From: Acidobacteriota bacterium
GTDB lineage: Bacteria > Acidobacteriota > Terriglobia > Acidiferrales > UBA7541
Assembly (NCBI GenBank): GCA_003161495.1
Contig: PMOP01000271.1
Coordinates: 1 to 18,527, forward strand
DNA length: 18,527 nucleotides
Direction: 5' to 3'
Under the pieces are notes generated by a model, which was not told where the DNA came from, did not search any database, and was given only the letters and a program-made list of their open reading frames with translations. The position numbers were made by a program, and so were the translations under genes. This document shows positions 6,445 through 14,494 of this stretch, in pieces; positions within the stretch are counted from its first letter, which is position 1, and each line of letters starts with the position of its first letter.

Positions 6445-7094
6445 GGCAGGATAATGCGCGATTCTTCCTTGGCAACGGGCGTCTCGGTTGGAATCAGTGT
6501 TCTTAAAAACGTAATGAATGCGCGTGTCCGCGACCGTCCGTTGGAACGCAATCGCCCGAAACGTAGAAAGAATACGAGGAGATGGAAAACATCCGTGTCC
6601 TTCCATGCGGAGAATTCCGGATGCTCCGCCGCATCTTTTTTCTCTTTCTCGATAAACTTTGCGAGCGCCGCATAAAGCCCCGCGGCTACGGGATACGCCG
6701 GCGGCTTTTCGTAGTAGATCCCGGATAGGAGCGTGCGGCGCGTTTCGGCCATGGCCTGCACGGCAGTGAAGACATCCAGGTCAACAAGGGAACGCTGGTC
6801 AGCCGCGTAGATGATCACGGTATATCCAAGGCCGGACAGCAACGTTTCCCTTGTGTGAATCAGATCGGAGGGGAATGATACCTCCGGGAAGGGAACTTCG
6901 CTCTCCACAAGTGGTTTCGGATGGCTTTGCTCCCAGCGGTGCGCCGCGATCAAATAGCCACAGTCAATCGGGCAATCGATAGTCACTTCGCGTTCGGTCC
7001 CGCAGTCAATCGCGCAGATTTTCTCGCCCTTGGCGGGGCAATAGCGCTCAGCGCGCCGTTTGTTGCAGATCGGACAGATTTTTTTGTCAGCCAA
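6441..7094 (-). CDS. Cys-rich zinc-ribbon-like hypothetical protein
   Basis: The first 45 residues hold seven cysteines in a metal-binding pattern: C7-x2-C10, C19, C27, C31, C41, C45 (CPICNKRRAERYCPAKGEKIC then CGTEREVTIDCPIDCGYL). The rest looks helical and ends with FHLLVFFLRFGRLRSNGRSRTRAF. I recall similar proteins from acidobacterial genomes but know no function. The start is doubtful: TTG at 7094 opens this frame but lacks a Shine-Dalgarno, while a plausible N-terminal extension lies one frame over across an A7 run (see the finding). The TAG stop lies in the REP-like repeat. It follows the YSC84-type gene on the same strand with a 235-bp gap. Confidence 0.75.
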   Translation of the reverse strand: MADKKICPICNKRRAERYCPAKGEKICAIDCGTEREVTIDCPIDCGYLIAAHRWEQSHPKPLVESEVPFPEVSFPSDLIHTRETLLSGLGYTVIIYAADQRSLVDLDVFTAVQAMAETRRTLLSGIYYEKPPAYPVAAGLYAALAKFIEKEKKDAAEHPEFSAWKDTDVFHLLVFFLRFGRLRSNGRSRTRAFITFLRTLIPTETPVAKEESRIILP

Positions 7095-7150
7095 TCGTGG
7101 TTGCGCCGCATAAATTCAGCGGTGCGCTCCTGAATTTCCTCAAAGTTCAT
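7086..7150 (-). other. Possible out-of-frame N-terminal extension
   Basis: On the minus strand an ATG at 7150 opens a frame reading MNFEEIQERTAEFMRRNHDW with ordinary-looking codon choice. It then enters a run of seven A (plus-strand T7 at 7079-7085) where a one-base slip would join it to KKICPICNKRRAE of the Cys-rich gene. Without a slip the frame continues as an implausible Arg/Ala-rich tail. It may be a frameshifted true start, a sequencing error, or chance. The rest of the 7095-7329 gap shows no clear promoter. Confidence 0.3.
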
Positions 7151-7329
7151 ACAGTGCGAAAGGCAAATCGATGCGCGGATTTCAATAATTTCGTGCCGGT
7201 TTTTCACAAGAGAATTTTCGTATAAAACCGCCGGGGCCTCGCCTTCAGAATGAAGTTTTCCAGGCGCGGACACGACGCCCTCGGCGCCGCGCCCAGGCAA
7301 AGGCGCGGCACCGATTGGCAGGCGCGGAA

Positions 7330-8049
7330 TTATTTCAGCGATTCCGGATCGGAATGATTCTTCGGAGACTTCTTTTCAAGTAGCGAAACGAGTTTCCTCC
7401 CCGACGCCGGCACCGGTGCCGCGCCCTGCCGGATGATTTCCGTCGCGGTCATTTTTTTTCCGTAGAGCTTTTCGTTGGCGTCGTTGTCCGGACGCAACGT
7501 CGAGCCCTCCAGCGAAATGCCAGCGAACAAGCCGCGAGCTCGGGAGTAGGAGAGAATTTCGGCGCGCATGGTGGCATCGGTGGCCGCCGTGGCGTCACGC
7601 CCCTTTGGTCCGGCCGCGGCGGACATGTCCGCTCCGAGCTTCACTTTGCTGCTCAAAATTGCCTTGGCGCCGCGTGGGTTCATGACCAGCAACACGAAAT
7701 CGGTCGCCTGTCCGCCCAGTTGGAAACCAACGCTTCCGGCTTCGAGCGCCATCATTGAGGGTGCGCCCCAGGGTCCGGTGAAGTGCTCGCCGCTACGGCA
7801 AACCATTGCGCCGCGGCCGTAGCTTCCGCCGACGATGAATGCAGCCTTAAGCACGGACGGGAAAACGATCACGCACTCCGCTTTATCGAGCAGGTCCTGC
7901 GGAATATCATCCGGAATATTCATAATTTCTTCCATCACCGTGCCGGCATTCTCCAGACGGTCCGCCTCTTTTTCATTTTTGGCGGCCGCAGCCAGCTTGG
8001 GAGTGGCTGTGAGAGCGAAAAGCATCCCAATTGCGATTAACTTTCTCAT
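7330..8049 (-). CDS. YSC84/SYLF-domain lipid-binding protein, exported
   Basis: The 239-residue product has an N-terminal signal peptide (MRKLIAIGMLFALTATPKLA, residues 1-22) followed by a SYLF/YSC84 domain (about 35-215). Recognisable blocks are IPQDLLDKAECVIVFPS, GGSYGRGAMVCR, PSMMALEAGSVGFQLGGQATDFVLLVMN, and the late SYSRARGLFAGISLEG. SYLF domains bind phosphoinositides in eukaryotes; the bacterial role, probably at the envelope, is not established. ATG 8049 is chosen because GGAGGA (plus-strand 8058-8063) sits 8 nt upstream; the longer form from 8082 spoils the signal peptide. It is divergent from dacB, and its promoter overlaps a 15-bp palindrome. Confidence 0.9.
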   Translation of the reverse strand: MRKLIAIGMLFALTATPKLAAAAKNEKEADRLENAGTVMEEIMNIPDDIPQDLLDKAECVIVFPSVLKAAFIVGGSYGRGAMVCRSGEHFTGPWGAPSMMALEAGSVGFQLGGQATDFVLLVMNPRGAKAILSSKVKLGADMSAAAGPKGRDATAATDATMRAEILSYSRARGLFAGISLEGSTLRPDNDANEKLYGKKMTATEIIRQGAAPVPASGRKLVSLLEKKSPKNHSDPESLK

Positions 8050-8100
8050 GAGTTCATTCCTCCTTGAAGTGGAGCAGGGCAAAAATCGGGCTGGATGCCA

Positions 8101-8134
8101 GTCATATCATATGACCTGCGGCATCTTCGCGCAA
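8101..8134 (-). promoter_or_regulatory. Promoter with palindromic operator for YSC84-type gene
   Basis: On the minus strand, TTGCGC (plus 8129-8134) and TATGAT (plus 8106-8111) are 17 bp apart, and the -10 matches consensus at five of six positions. The -10 lies inside a perfect palindrome, GTCATATCATATGAC (8101-8115, seven-base arms around one central base). Such an arrangement is typical of repressor sites that block open-complex formation. The regulator is unknown. Confidence 0.45.
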
Positions 8135-8232
8135 TGCGCGGGTGGCTACTATTCGCTAAATACGGTAAGAGGCAAAACGGCGGCGCGAATTGGAAGCTAA
8201 TATTCGTTTCGAGTTCCCGCAACCGTGTGGAC

Positions 8233-8238
8233 TATAAT
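8233..8238 (+). promoter_or_regulatory. -10 box upstream of dacB
   Basis: A perfect TATAAT lies 37 bp before the dacB start codon. No good -35 is visible at 16-18 bp spacing (the best is TTCGAG at 19 bp), so the promoter may need an activator. The predicted transcript would start near 8245. Confidence 0.4.
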
Positions 8239-8275
8239 CGGTTTTCCTTCAAGAATCCCACAAGGGAGCGGCTGA

Positions 8276-9910
8276 ATGGCGGTGAACCGAAGACTATGCG
8301 CAATCCTGGTTGGATGCGTCGCTTTAGGCCTGGTGATCTGCGAGGGAGCGGCGAATACACCAGCGCAATCGCGAGCTACCAATTCGGTGAATTCTCGCGC
8401 CTCCGTGGAAAATAAATTAGCGCCTCGCGCGGACGTGGGACGCTTCCGGCAGCGCGCCGAAGCGGCTCTGTCCGCCACGGGGCCGGACAAAGGCACGTGG
8501 GGAGTGCTCGTGGCCGATGCCGCCACGGGAGAAGTTTTATATTCGCGTAACGCCGACGGATATTTCATGCCGGCTTCCAATGCGAAATTATTTAGTACGG
8601 CTCTCGCTCTCGCCACGCTCGGCCCGGACTATCGCGTGCGCACCACCGTCGCATCGAATGGCGCGCTCGATGCGGACGGTGTGCTGAATGGGGATCTCGT
8701 TCTGACCGGCCGCGGCGACGCAAATCTTTCCAACCGGAAATTCCCGTTTGAAAAGAAAGAAGAGCGCGAAGGACCGCCGGAAAAAGTTCTCGCTGCATTC
8801 GCCGATACTGTCGCGGCACGCGGTGTAAAGGAAATTACCGGGGACGTGATTGCCGATGACAGCATGTTCCAGCACGAAAAATTCCCGAGCGGGTGGCTGG
8901 TCGACGATATTTTGTGGTCCTACGGCGCGGCGGTTTCCGCCATCGCCGTCAATGACAATACGTTTACGCTGGATTTGCGTCCGGGCGCTCATGAAGGCGA
9001 TCCGGCGCGCTATGACGCGGGAATTGCCGGCGATTTCTACACGGTCGAGAATTCAGTTCTAACTTCCGCGCGAGGCATTGAAGAAAAATTAGCCGTGGCT
9101 CGCGATCCCGGCTCGCGCATCATCCAGGTCAGCGGCACGATGCCGCTCGACGCGCCGCCTCGCCGGCTTACAATTGCCATCGAGGATCCTGCGGAGTACG
9201 CCGCCAGCCTCCTTGCGCGTCTTCTCGAAACCCGCGGAGTGAAGATCGATGGCCATTCGCGCGCGCGCCACGTCGCCGACCTCGCGCCGGACGCCGCCGC
9301 GCCGCAGACGGTTCTCGCCGAACACACTTCGGTTCCGCTTTCGGACGAGGTCCGCTTGACCAACAAAAATAGCGAGAATCTGCATGCCGAGCTTTTACTG
9401 TTGCTTGCCGCGCATGAAAAAACGGGTGCCAATAATTACGAAGACGCTTTGAAATTTGCGTCGGATTTTTTCAGGCGTGCGGGCATCGCCGATGGCGATG
9501 TTGTGCTCAGCGACGGCTCGGGACTGTCGCGCAAGGATCTGGTCACGCCGCGCTCCATCGTGCAACTTCTGCGCCACGCGGCGGCGCAGCCGTGGGGCGA
9601 GCTGTACCGCTCTACGCTGCCAATCTCCGGCGAAGACGGCACGCTTTCGGACCGCATGAAAAATACGCCGGCAGCAGGCCGCATTTTTGCGAAAACGGGA
9701 ACCATCGGACACGGAAATACGCTTTCGGGTTACGCGAGCACAGTTCACGGCGCGGGCCTGTTGTTTTCGATCCTTGGAAACAACAACAACCTTCATGCGC
9801 AAGATGCAAATAAAGTCATCGACGCAATTTGCGTGGCCATGGTCGAGGAGTTGGAGCCGGCGCCGCAGCCGGGGAAAAGAAAATGCGCTCACTGTGGATC
9901 GCGGCCTTAG
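8276..9910 (+). CDS. dacB: D-alanyl-D-alanine carboxypeptidase, PBP4/DacB type
   Basis: This 544-residue class-C low-molecular-weight penicillin-binding protein (peptidase S13) would cleave D-Ala-D-Ala termini and cross-links of peptidoglycan in the periplasm. The three serine-penicilloyl motifs are visible: SxxK at S101-K104 (PASNAKLFS), SxN at S366-N368 (NKNSENLH), and KTG at 473-475 (FAKTGTIG). A signal segment is at about 4-27 (RRLCAILVGCVALGLVI), with a cysteine at 22. The large insert between SxxK and SxN (GDLVLTGRGDANL, DDSMFQHEKFPSGW, YGAAVSAIAVNDNTF) is typical of the family. ATG 8276 has AAGGGAG at 8262-8268, 7 nt upstream. A short hairpin follows the gene. Confidence 0.95.
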   Translation: MAVNRRLCAILVGCVALGLVICEGAANTPAQSRATNSVNSRASVENKLAPRADVGRFRQRAEAALSATGPDKGTWGVLVADAATGEVLYSRNADGYFMPASNAKLFSTALALATLGPDYRVRTTVASNGALDADGVLNGDLVLTGRGDANLSNRKFPFEKKEEREGPPEKVLAAFADTVAARGVKEITGDVIADDSMFQHEKFPSGWLVDDILWSYGAAVSAIAVNDNTFTLDLRPGAHEGDPARYDAGIAGDFYTVENSVLTSARGIEEKLAVARDPGSRIIQVSGTMPLDAPPRRLTIAIEDPAEYAASLLARLLETRGVKIDGHSRARHVADLAPDAAAPQTVLAEHTSVPLSDEVRLTNKNSENLHAELLLLLAAHEKTGANNYEDALKFASDFFRRAGIADGDVVLSDGSGLSRKDLVTPRSIVQLLRHAAAQPWGELYRSTLPISGEDGTLSDRMKNTPAAGRIFAKTGTIGHGNTLSGYASTVHGAGLLFSILGNNNNLHAQDANKVIDAICVAMVEELEPAPQPGKRKCAHCGSRP

Positions 9911-9935
9911 CCGCGGCATTTAGAAGGGACGTATC

Positions 9936-9949
9936 GGGCCTAAAGGCCC
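9936..9949 (+). terminator. Short GC hairpin after dacB
   Basis: GGGCC TAAA GGCCC (9936-9949) forms a five-pair GC stem with a four-base loop, 25 bp after the dacB stop and 18 bp before the next start. There is no U-tract, so it may be only a pausing or processing structure and dacB may read through. Confidence 0.3.
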
Positions 9950-9967
9950 TGAAGCTCAACGACAATC

Positions 9968-10546
9968 ATGACAGCTAAAACAAGAATCATTACGGTGTTC
10001 GGAAGTTCACGTCCCGAAGACGGTCATTCGGATTACCTGGAGGCTCTCGAACTCGGGCGTGCGCTCGCGGCGGCTGGATTTGCCGTCTGCACAGGCGGCT
10101 ACGGCGGAGTGATGGAAGCTGTATCGCGCGGCGCGAGCGAATCCGGCGGACGCGTGCTCGCCGTTACGTCCAGTTTTTTTCGATCGCGCGCGAATCGCTG
10201 GGTGGAAGAGGAAACGCGCATGGCTACGTGGCAGGAGCGCCTGTTTGAATTGGTGCGCCTCGGCGACGGCTACGTCGCGTGCAAGGGCGGAACCGGCACG
10301 CTCGTGGAACTCGCCGTCGTTTGGGAAATGCTCAACAAAAAAGCGATGGAACAGCGCCCGTTCGTCGTGCTGGGCGATTTCTGGCAGCCGATTTTGGATC
10401 GCGTGCGCGAAGTGGAACGCGGACACGCGTCGAAATGGGGCGAGTCGAGTGACCCATTGGTGCATCAGGCGCCGACTCCGGCGGAAGCCGCGCTGTATTT
10501 GGCCGCGCAGCTGGCGAGTGGCGCGGCGCAAGGAAAAGGAATTTAG
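9968..10546 (+). CDS. LOG-like Rossmann-fold protein (TIGR00730-type)
   Basis: The 192-residue protein resembles the LOG/lysine-decarboxylase-like family of nucleotide-binding Rossmann folds, some of which are cytokinin-riboside monophosphate phosphoribohydrolases. Visible features are VFGSSRPEDG (10-19), the glycine-rich CTGGYGGVMEAVSRGA (41-56), and the catalytic-site region CKGGTGTLVELAVVWE (105-120). The usual PGGxGTxxE has Lys instead of Pro but keeps G-G-x-G-T and E114, so the LOG activity is plausible but not certain. ATG 9968 fits the N-terminus but lacks a strong ribosome site. mutS2 starts 6 bp after the stop, and the AGGGA at the stop codon is probably its ribosome binding site, so the two genes form a tight unit. 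Confidence 0.8.
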   Translation: MTAKTRIITVFGSSRPEDGHSDYLEALELGRALAAAGFAVCTGGYGGVMEAVSRGASESGGRVLAVTSSFFRSRANRWVEEETRMATWQERLFELVRLGDGYVACKGGTGTLVELAVVWEMLNKKAMEQRPFVVLGDFWQPILDRVREVERGHASKWGESSDPLVHQAPTPAEAALYLAAQLASGAAQGKGI

Positions 10547-10552
10547 GGAAAC

Positions 10553-13027
10553 GTGTCGCGCACCGCGGAGGACATTCTCGAATTTGACAGGCTGCGCGAC
10601 TTGTTGCGCCGCCAGACCACGTGCGCGCCCGGGCGCCGCGCCGTTGACGCTCTTTCGTTTTCGCAAGATCGTTCCGCGCTGGACACCGCCTTCGCGCTGA
10701 TTGCCGAAGGCGTCGCCTATCTAAGCGACGGCAACGAAATGGGATTTGGTTCGCTGGCCGATCCGGTGCGATGGCTCGTGGAATTGGAAGCGCCTGTTGC
10801 AGTGCTCACGCCGCCCATGCTGCTCGATGCGGTGACGCTTGCGGACACAGCGGCTATGCTGCGCGAATCCATTCGCGACAACGCGCGTCCCGGTTCCGGT
10901 CCTACCGCCGGGCAATTTCCACTTCTTGCCGCGCGTGCAAAATCTGTCGCCGATCTTCGCCCCCTTGCAGCGGCCATCCGCCGCGCGGTGCTGCCCAGCG
11001 GAGAAATCAGCGACGACGCCTCTGCCGAACTAAAACGCATTCGCGCCAGCATGGGCCGGACGCGCGAGACGATTCAAAAAACTCTTGAGCGCATGCTGCG
11101 AACTCGCGGTGGCGACGCGGGCGAAGATTACGTCACGCTGCGCAACGACCGCTTCGTCATCCCGGTACGCGCGGCCGAACGGCGACAAGTGCAAGGCGTC
11201 GTCCATGCCGCGAGCGCAACAGGGCAAACGGTTTTCGTCGAACCATTTGAAACCATCGAACACAACAACAGATTGGTTCAGCTTGGCGAGGACGAAGCGG
11301 CGGAAATTGCGCGAATCCTGGTTGAATTGACCGAGCGCCTGCGCGCAAATTTCGGGCCGCTTCGCTTTGCCGTCGATACCATTGCCGAACTCGATTCCGT
11401 TTTTGCGCGCGCGCGTTTCGCCCGCGAATTCGATTGCACGCTGCCCGAATTTACAAAGGAAGATTCTATTGCGCCGTCTTCCCCGCATCGGCCCTCACAA
11501 GAGGATTCCTCCCTGGAACTGAAAGACGCGCGGCATCCCGTGCTTGCCGATACTTTCCGCGCCCACGGCCGCAGCGTGGTTCCAATGACGCTTGCGCTCG
11601 GAGGAGCCAAGACCGTCCTGGTGATCAGCGGTCCGAATACAGGCGGAAAAACCGTGGCGCTCAAAACGGTGGGCATCGCCGTGCTCTCGGCGCAGTCCGG
11701 CATTCCCGTGGCCGCGGAGATTGCGCGCCTGCCGCTCGTCGATCGCGTGCTTGTGGACATCGGCGACGAGCAATCGATCGCCGCCGATCTCTCCACCTTT
11801 TCCGCCCACATGCTCAATGTGCGCGCCATGCTGGAAGCCGCAACGCCGCGTTCGCTTGTGCTTGTGGATGAACTTGGCACGGGCACGGCTCCCGAAGAGG
11901 GCGCGGCGCTGGCCGTCGCCCTGCTCGACGAATTTCGCGAGCGCGGCTGCCTGACGCTGGCGACCACGCACCATGATCGTTTGAAGACGTACGCCTCCAC
12001 CGCGCACGGCGTTCTCAACGCTGCCGTGGAATTTGATGAAGTGAATCTGCGCCCGACGTATCGCCTGATGGTGGGAGTGCCCGGCGGATCGAGCGGCATC
12101 GACATCGCGCGGCGCCTCGGGCTGCCGGCCCAGGTGATTGACCGGGCGCGCGCGCAACTTTCGCCCGAGGCGCATGAAGCCGCCGCGCTGATCGCCTATC
12201 TGCATCGCAGTCGCGACGAACTCGAAACGCTGAAGCGCGAGGCCGTGCGCGCTGCGATGGAATTTGCCGAAGAAAAAAGGATTTTGCAGACCGAGTGGAC
12301 CGACCGGCAGCGAGCGCGCCTCAAAGAACTCGAGCACCAGTTCGCGCAAACCATTGAAAAACACGAAAAAGAAGCCGCGCGCGCCGTCGAGGCCGTGAAG
12401 GATCGTGAACTGCGCGCGCAACTCGAAAAGCAAACGCACAGGAAACTCGTAAAAGCGCGCGGCGATGCCCGCGAGGAAGCCGATGCCGCGACCGTCGCGC
12501 ACCTGGCGGATTCGCAAGCCGACTTGGGAATTGCTGCTGCGCAATCGGCGAAGCCGGTAGCAGCGGGCGATCTCGTTCCCGGCGCGCGCGTCCGAGTGCG
12601 CGGCCTGCCCACTCCTGTCACATTGCGCCGCCTCGACAATTCCACCGCGGAAGTCGAAGCCGGCCCCCTGCGAATGAAGGTCGCGCTCGCCGACATCACA
12701 GCGATTGTTGGTGAGGAATCTTCCAAGAAGCGCATCCTGCCGCCGGGAGTTACAATACGCAGGCAGCCGGAAACCGAGCCCGCCGGCCAAGAAATCAACC
12801 TCATTGGCTGCACCGTCGAAGAAGGCACCCGCCGCGTGGACAAATTTCTCGATCAGGCCGCCCTGGCCGGCTCCTCGCAAATCCGAATCATCCACGGACA
12901 CGGCACGGGCGCCCTGCGCCGCGGCCTGGCGGAATTCCTGAAGACGCATCCGCTCGTCGAAGCAATTCGATCCGAGGCTGCGGATCGTGGAGGAGAGGCT
13001 ATAACCCTAGTGGAGCTGAAGGAATAG
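10553..13027 (+). CDS. mutS2: MutS2 ATPase with C-terminal Smr domain
   Basis: MutS2 is a MutS paralogue that lacks the mismatch-reading domain. It acts on branched DNA (recombination suppression) or on collided ribosomes, depending on species. In 824 residues I see N-terminal core helices (1-340), Walker A GPNTGGKT (360-367), the signature DEQSIAADLSTFSAHM (405-420), Walker B LVLVDE (435-440), THHDRLK (472-478), a long coiled coil (about 540-650, EEKRILQTEWTDRQRARLKE), a KOW-like segment near 670-710, and an Smr domain from 748 with HGHGTG (781-786). The usual Smr LDLRG box is INLIG here. The start is GTG 10553, with TAGGGA at 10544-10549. It follows the LOG-like gene by 6 bp. Confidence 0.95.
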   Translation: MSRTAEDILEFDRLRDLLRRQTTCAPGRRAVDALSFSQDRSALDTAFALIAEGVAYLSDGNEMGFGSLADPVRWLVELEAPVAVLTPPMLLDAVTLADTAAMLRESIRDNARPGSGPTAGQFPLLAARAKSVADLRPLAAAIRRAVLPSGEISDDASAELKRIRASMGRTRETIQKTLERMLRTRGGDAGEDYVTLRNDRFVIPVRAAERRQVQGVVHAASATGQTVFVEPFETIEHNNRLVQLGEDEAAEIARILVELTERLRANFGPLRFAVDTIAELDSVFARARFAREFDCTLPEFTKEDSIAPSSPHRPSQEDSSLELKDARHPVLADTFRAHGRSVVPMTLALGGAKTVLVISGPNTGGKTVALKTVGIAVLSAQSGIPVAAEIARLPLVDRVLVDIGDEQSIAADLSTFSAHMLNVRAMLEAATPRSLVLVDELGTGTAPEEGAALAVALLDEFRERGCLTLATTHHDRLKTYASTAHGVLNAAVEFDEVNLRPTYRLMVGVPGGSSGIDIARRLGLPAQVIDRARAQLSPEAHEAAALIAYLHRSRDELETLKREAVRAAMEFAEEKRILQTEWTDRQRARLKELEHQFAQTIEKHEKEAARAVEAVKDRELRAQLEKQTHRKLVKARGDAREEADAATVAHLADSQADLGIAAAQSAKPVAAGDLVPGARVRVRGLPTPVTLRRLDNSTAEVEAGPLRMKVALADITAIVGEESSKKRILPPGVTIRRQPETEPAGQEINLIGCTVEEGTRRVDKFLDQAALAGSSQIRIIHGHGTGALRRGLAEFLKTHPLVEAIRSEAADRGGEAITLVELKE

Positions 13028-13113
13028 GTTTTGCAAGAGAGGAAGAGTTTGGTGTATCTCGATGCTTCCGAAGCCCCTTCTTTCTTGATTCCAATTTAGC
13101 GGTAATCCGACAC

Positions 13114-14259
13114 TCAGTATCTAGGAATGAGGACGAAATGGCTCCGCGTCTTTCCGGGCACAGGGCAATCCTGTTCCCTGCGACTCGGCGGCGGGTCAAA
13201 GTCTTGGCTCTCTCCTTCAATGCGTTCAGGAGAGACCAGTGTAACGATTTCATCTAATGTCAAAGGACACCAATGTTCACTAATTGCGCTCGCCCAATTC
13301 AGCAAGAGCCTCTGGGAGCATTTTCCAATCCATCGATCTCCTTGTCGTTTTGTATCGCAGACGTATGAAGATTTCTGAATATACTTTCCATCACCAGGAA
13401 AGCTCCCCTCCTCGTAAAGATAATCCCCTTCGACGCGGATAGTTACAGGAGCCCCGCTCTCTACTTGTGTCCATTGTTTTGGCATGGCAGGCAAGGTATC
13501 AGACTTTTCGATCTGGGACGTCCCTTCTGCCACCGTTGCCTCTTCTTTCGGATTGAACGGCATTACGGTTCCTGCCAATAGCAGGGGCTTGATGTAGTTG
13601 GCAGGAATCGCAAAATTTAGATTCTGCCCATTGGTCATCTGAAACGCCGTAATGCCGATCACTTGGCCTCGAGAGTTCAGCAGCGCTCCACCGCTGCTCC
13701 CAGGTGATATGGCCGCTGTCGTCTGGATTGCCTTTGACTTGCTTTCATCAAGGTTCCGGATGGCGCTAACAATACCGTTGGAAACCGTAGCCTCCAGTGC
13801 CAAAGGGCTTCCGATTGCAATAACCGCCTCTCCAACTTGCACGTTTTCCGAGTCGCCAAGCGGTAAGAACGGGAAATCCCGTCCAGAAGCTTTCAGCACT
13901 GCAATATCTCTTTTTTCGTCAACCGCGAGGACACCGTCTAGGCCATAAAACCCGCCATTCGCAAACTTAATAAGAGCGGAACTCACCCCTTCAATTACGT
14001 GATAATTTGTTACCACTTTCCCGTCGCCACTGACGACGAAGCCGCTGCCCTGTCGGATTTCTTTTCCTGATTTGTCAAACGTGACCACTAGAACCACTGA
14101 CGGAAGTGCTTTGCGCGTCAATGTAGGTACGTCATCTTTAGGTTCTGACGATTGCGTCACCGGGTTGTTCTTTTTGGACGGCTGGCTCTGTGGCCGCGCG
14201 GAAACGGATGCCACCATCAGGAATACAGTAATCGCGATGAACATAGGCTCTCTTCTCAT
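13114..14259 (-). CDS. Secreted HtrA-like serine protease with novel C-terminus
   Basis: This is a 381-residue S1C (HtrA/DegP-type) trypsin-like protease. A signal peptide is at 6-21 (MFIAITVFLMVASVSA), followed by a Lys/Ser/Pro linker. The catalytic triad is H87 (TNYHVIEG), D118 (EKRDIAVLK) and S189 (ISPGSSGGALLN). After the protease domain (to about 235) there is no PDZ domain. A roughly 145-residue region with four cysteines (C301, C314, C331, C365) and a WTQVESG/VTIRVEGDYLYEEG strand pattern resembles nothing I recognise. ATG 14259 is chosen for the n-region RRE; 14298 and 14244 are alternatives. A weak promoter (TTTCAA 14364-14369, ATTATG 14339-14344 on plus) has a 19-bp spacer. Base composition is AT-richer than mutS2 and dnaG. 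Confidence 0.85.
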   Translation of the reverse strand: MRREPMFIAITVFLMVASVSARPQSQPSKKNNPVTQSSEPKDDVPTLTRKALPSVVLVVTFDKSGKEIRQGSGFVVSGDGKVVTNYHVIEGVSSALIKFANGGFYGLDGVLAVDEKRDIAVLKASGRDFPFLPLGDSENVQVGEAVIAIGSPLALEATVSNGIVSAIRNLDESKSKAIQTTAAISPGSSGGALLNSRGQVIGITAFQMTNGQNLNFAIPANYIKPLLLAGTVMPFNPKEEATVAEGTSQIEKSDTLPAMPKQWTQVESGAPVTIRVEGDYLYEEGSFPGDGKYIQKSSYVCDTKRQGDRWIGKCSQRLLLNWASAISEHWCPLTLDEIVTLVSPERIEGESQDFDPPPSRREQDCPVPGKTRSHFVLIPRY

Positions 14260-14494
14260 TTGACTTATTGCAGCTGATAGTCTCGCCCGAACCTTCAATG
14301 GTCAAGGAAAGACCCACGACAGCCCGCAAGAAGCCCCCATTATGTTTATTCAACGGCGTGGCATTTCAAAACCCAGAGCGGCCCTGTGCAATCGCTGAAA
14401 GCACATCCGCTTTTCTAGGTCGTTCAGGCGTTAGCAGTTGATCGCAGCGGGACGGTCGTGACTGTCGTAGAATCAAAGGGGCACGGAAGAAACT

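Noticed and set aside
5339..6475. 378-codon antisense frame over the radical-SAM gene
   Set aside because: No recognisable motif, and the opposite strand carries the complete cluster-binding and SAM motifs.
11495..12949. 484-codon antisense frame inside mutS2
   Set aside because: The sense strand encodes all MutS2 motifs; the antisense frame is a typical product of GC-rich codon third positions.
13060..13080. GCTTC-C-GAAGC after mutS2 as a terminator
   Set aside because: A five-base stem with a one-base loop cannot form as written, although a pyrimidine run follows.
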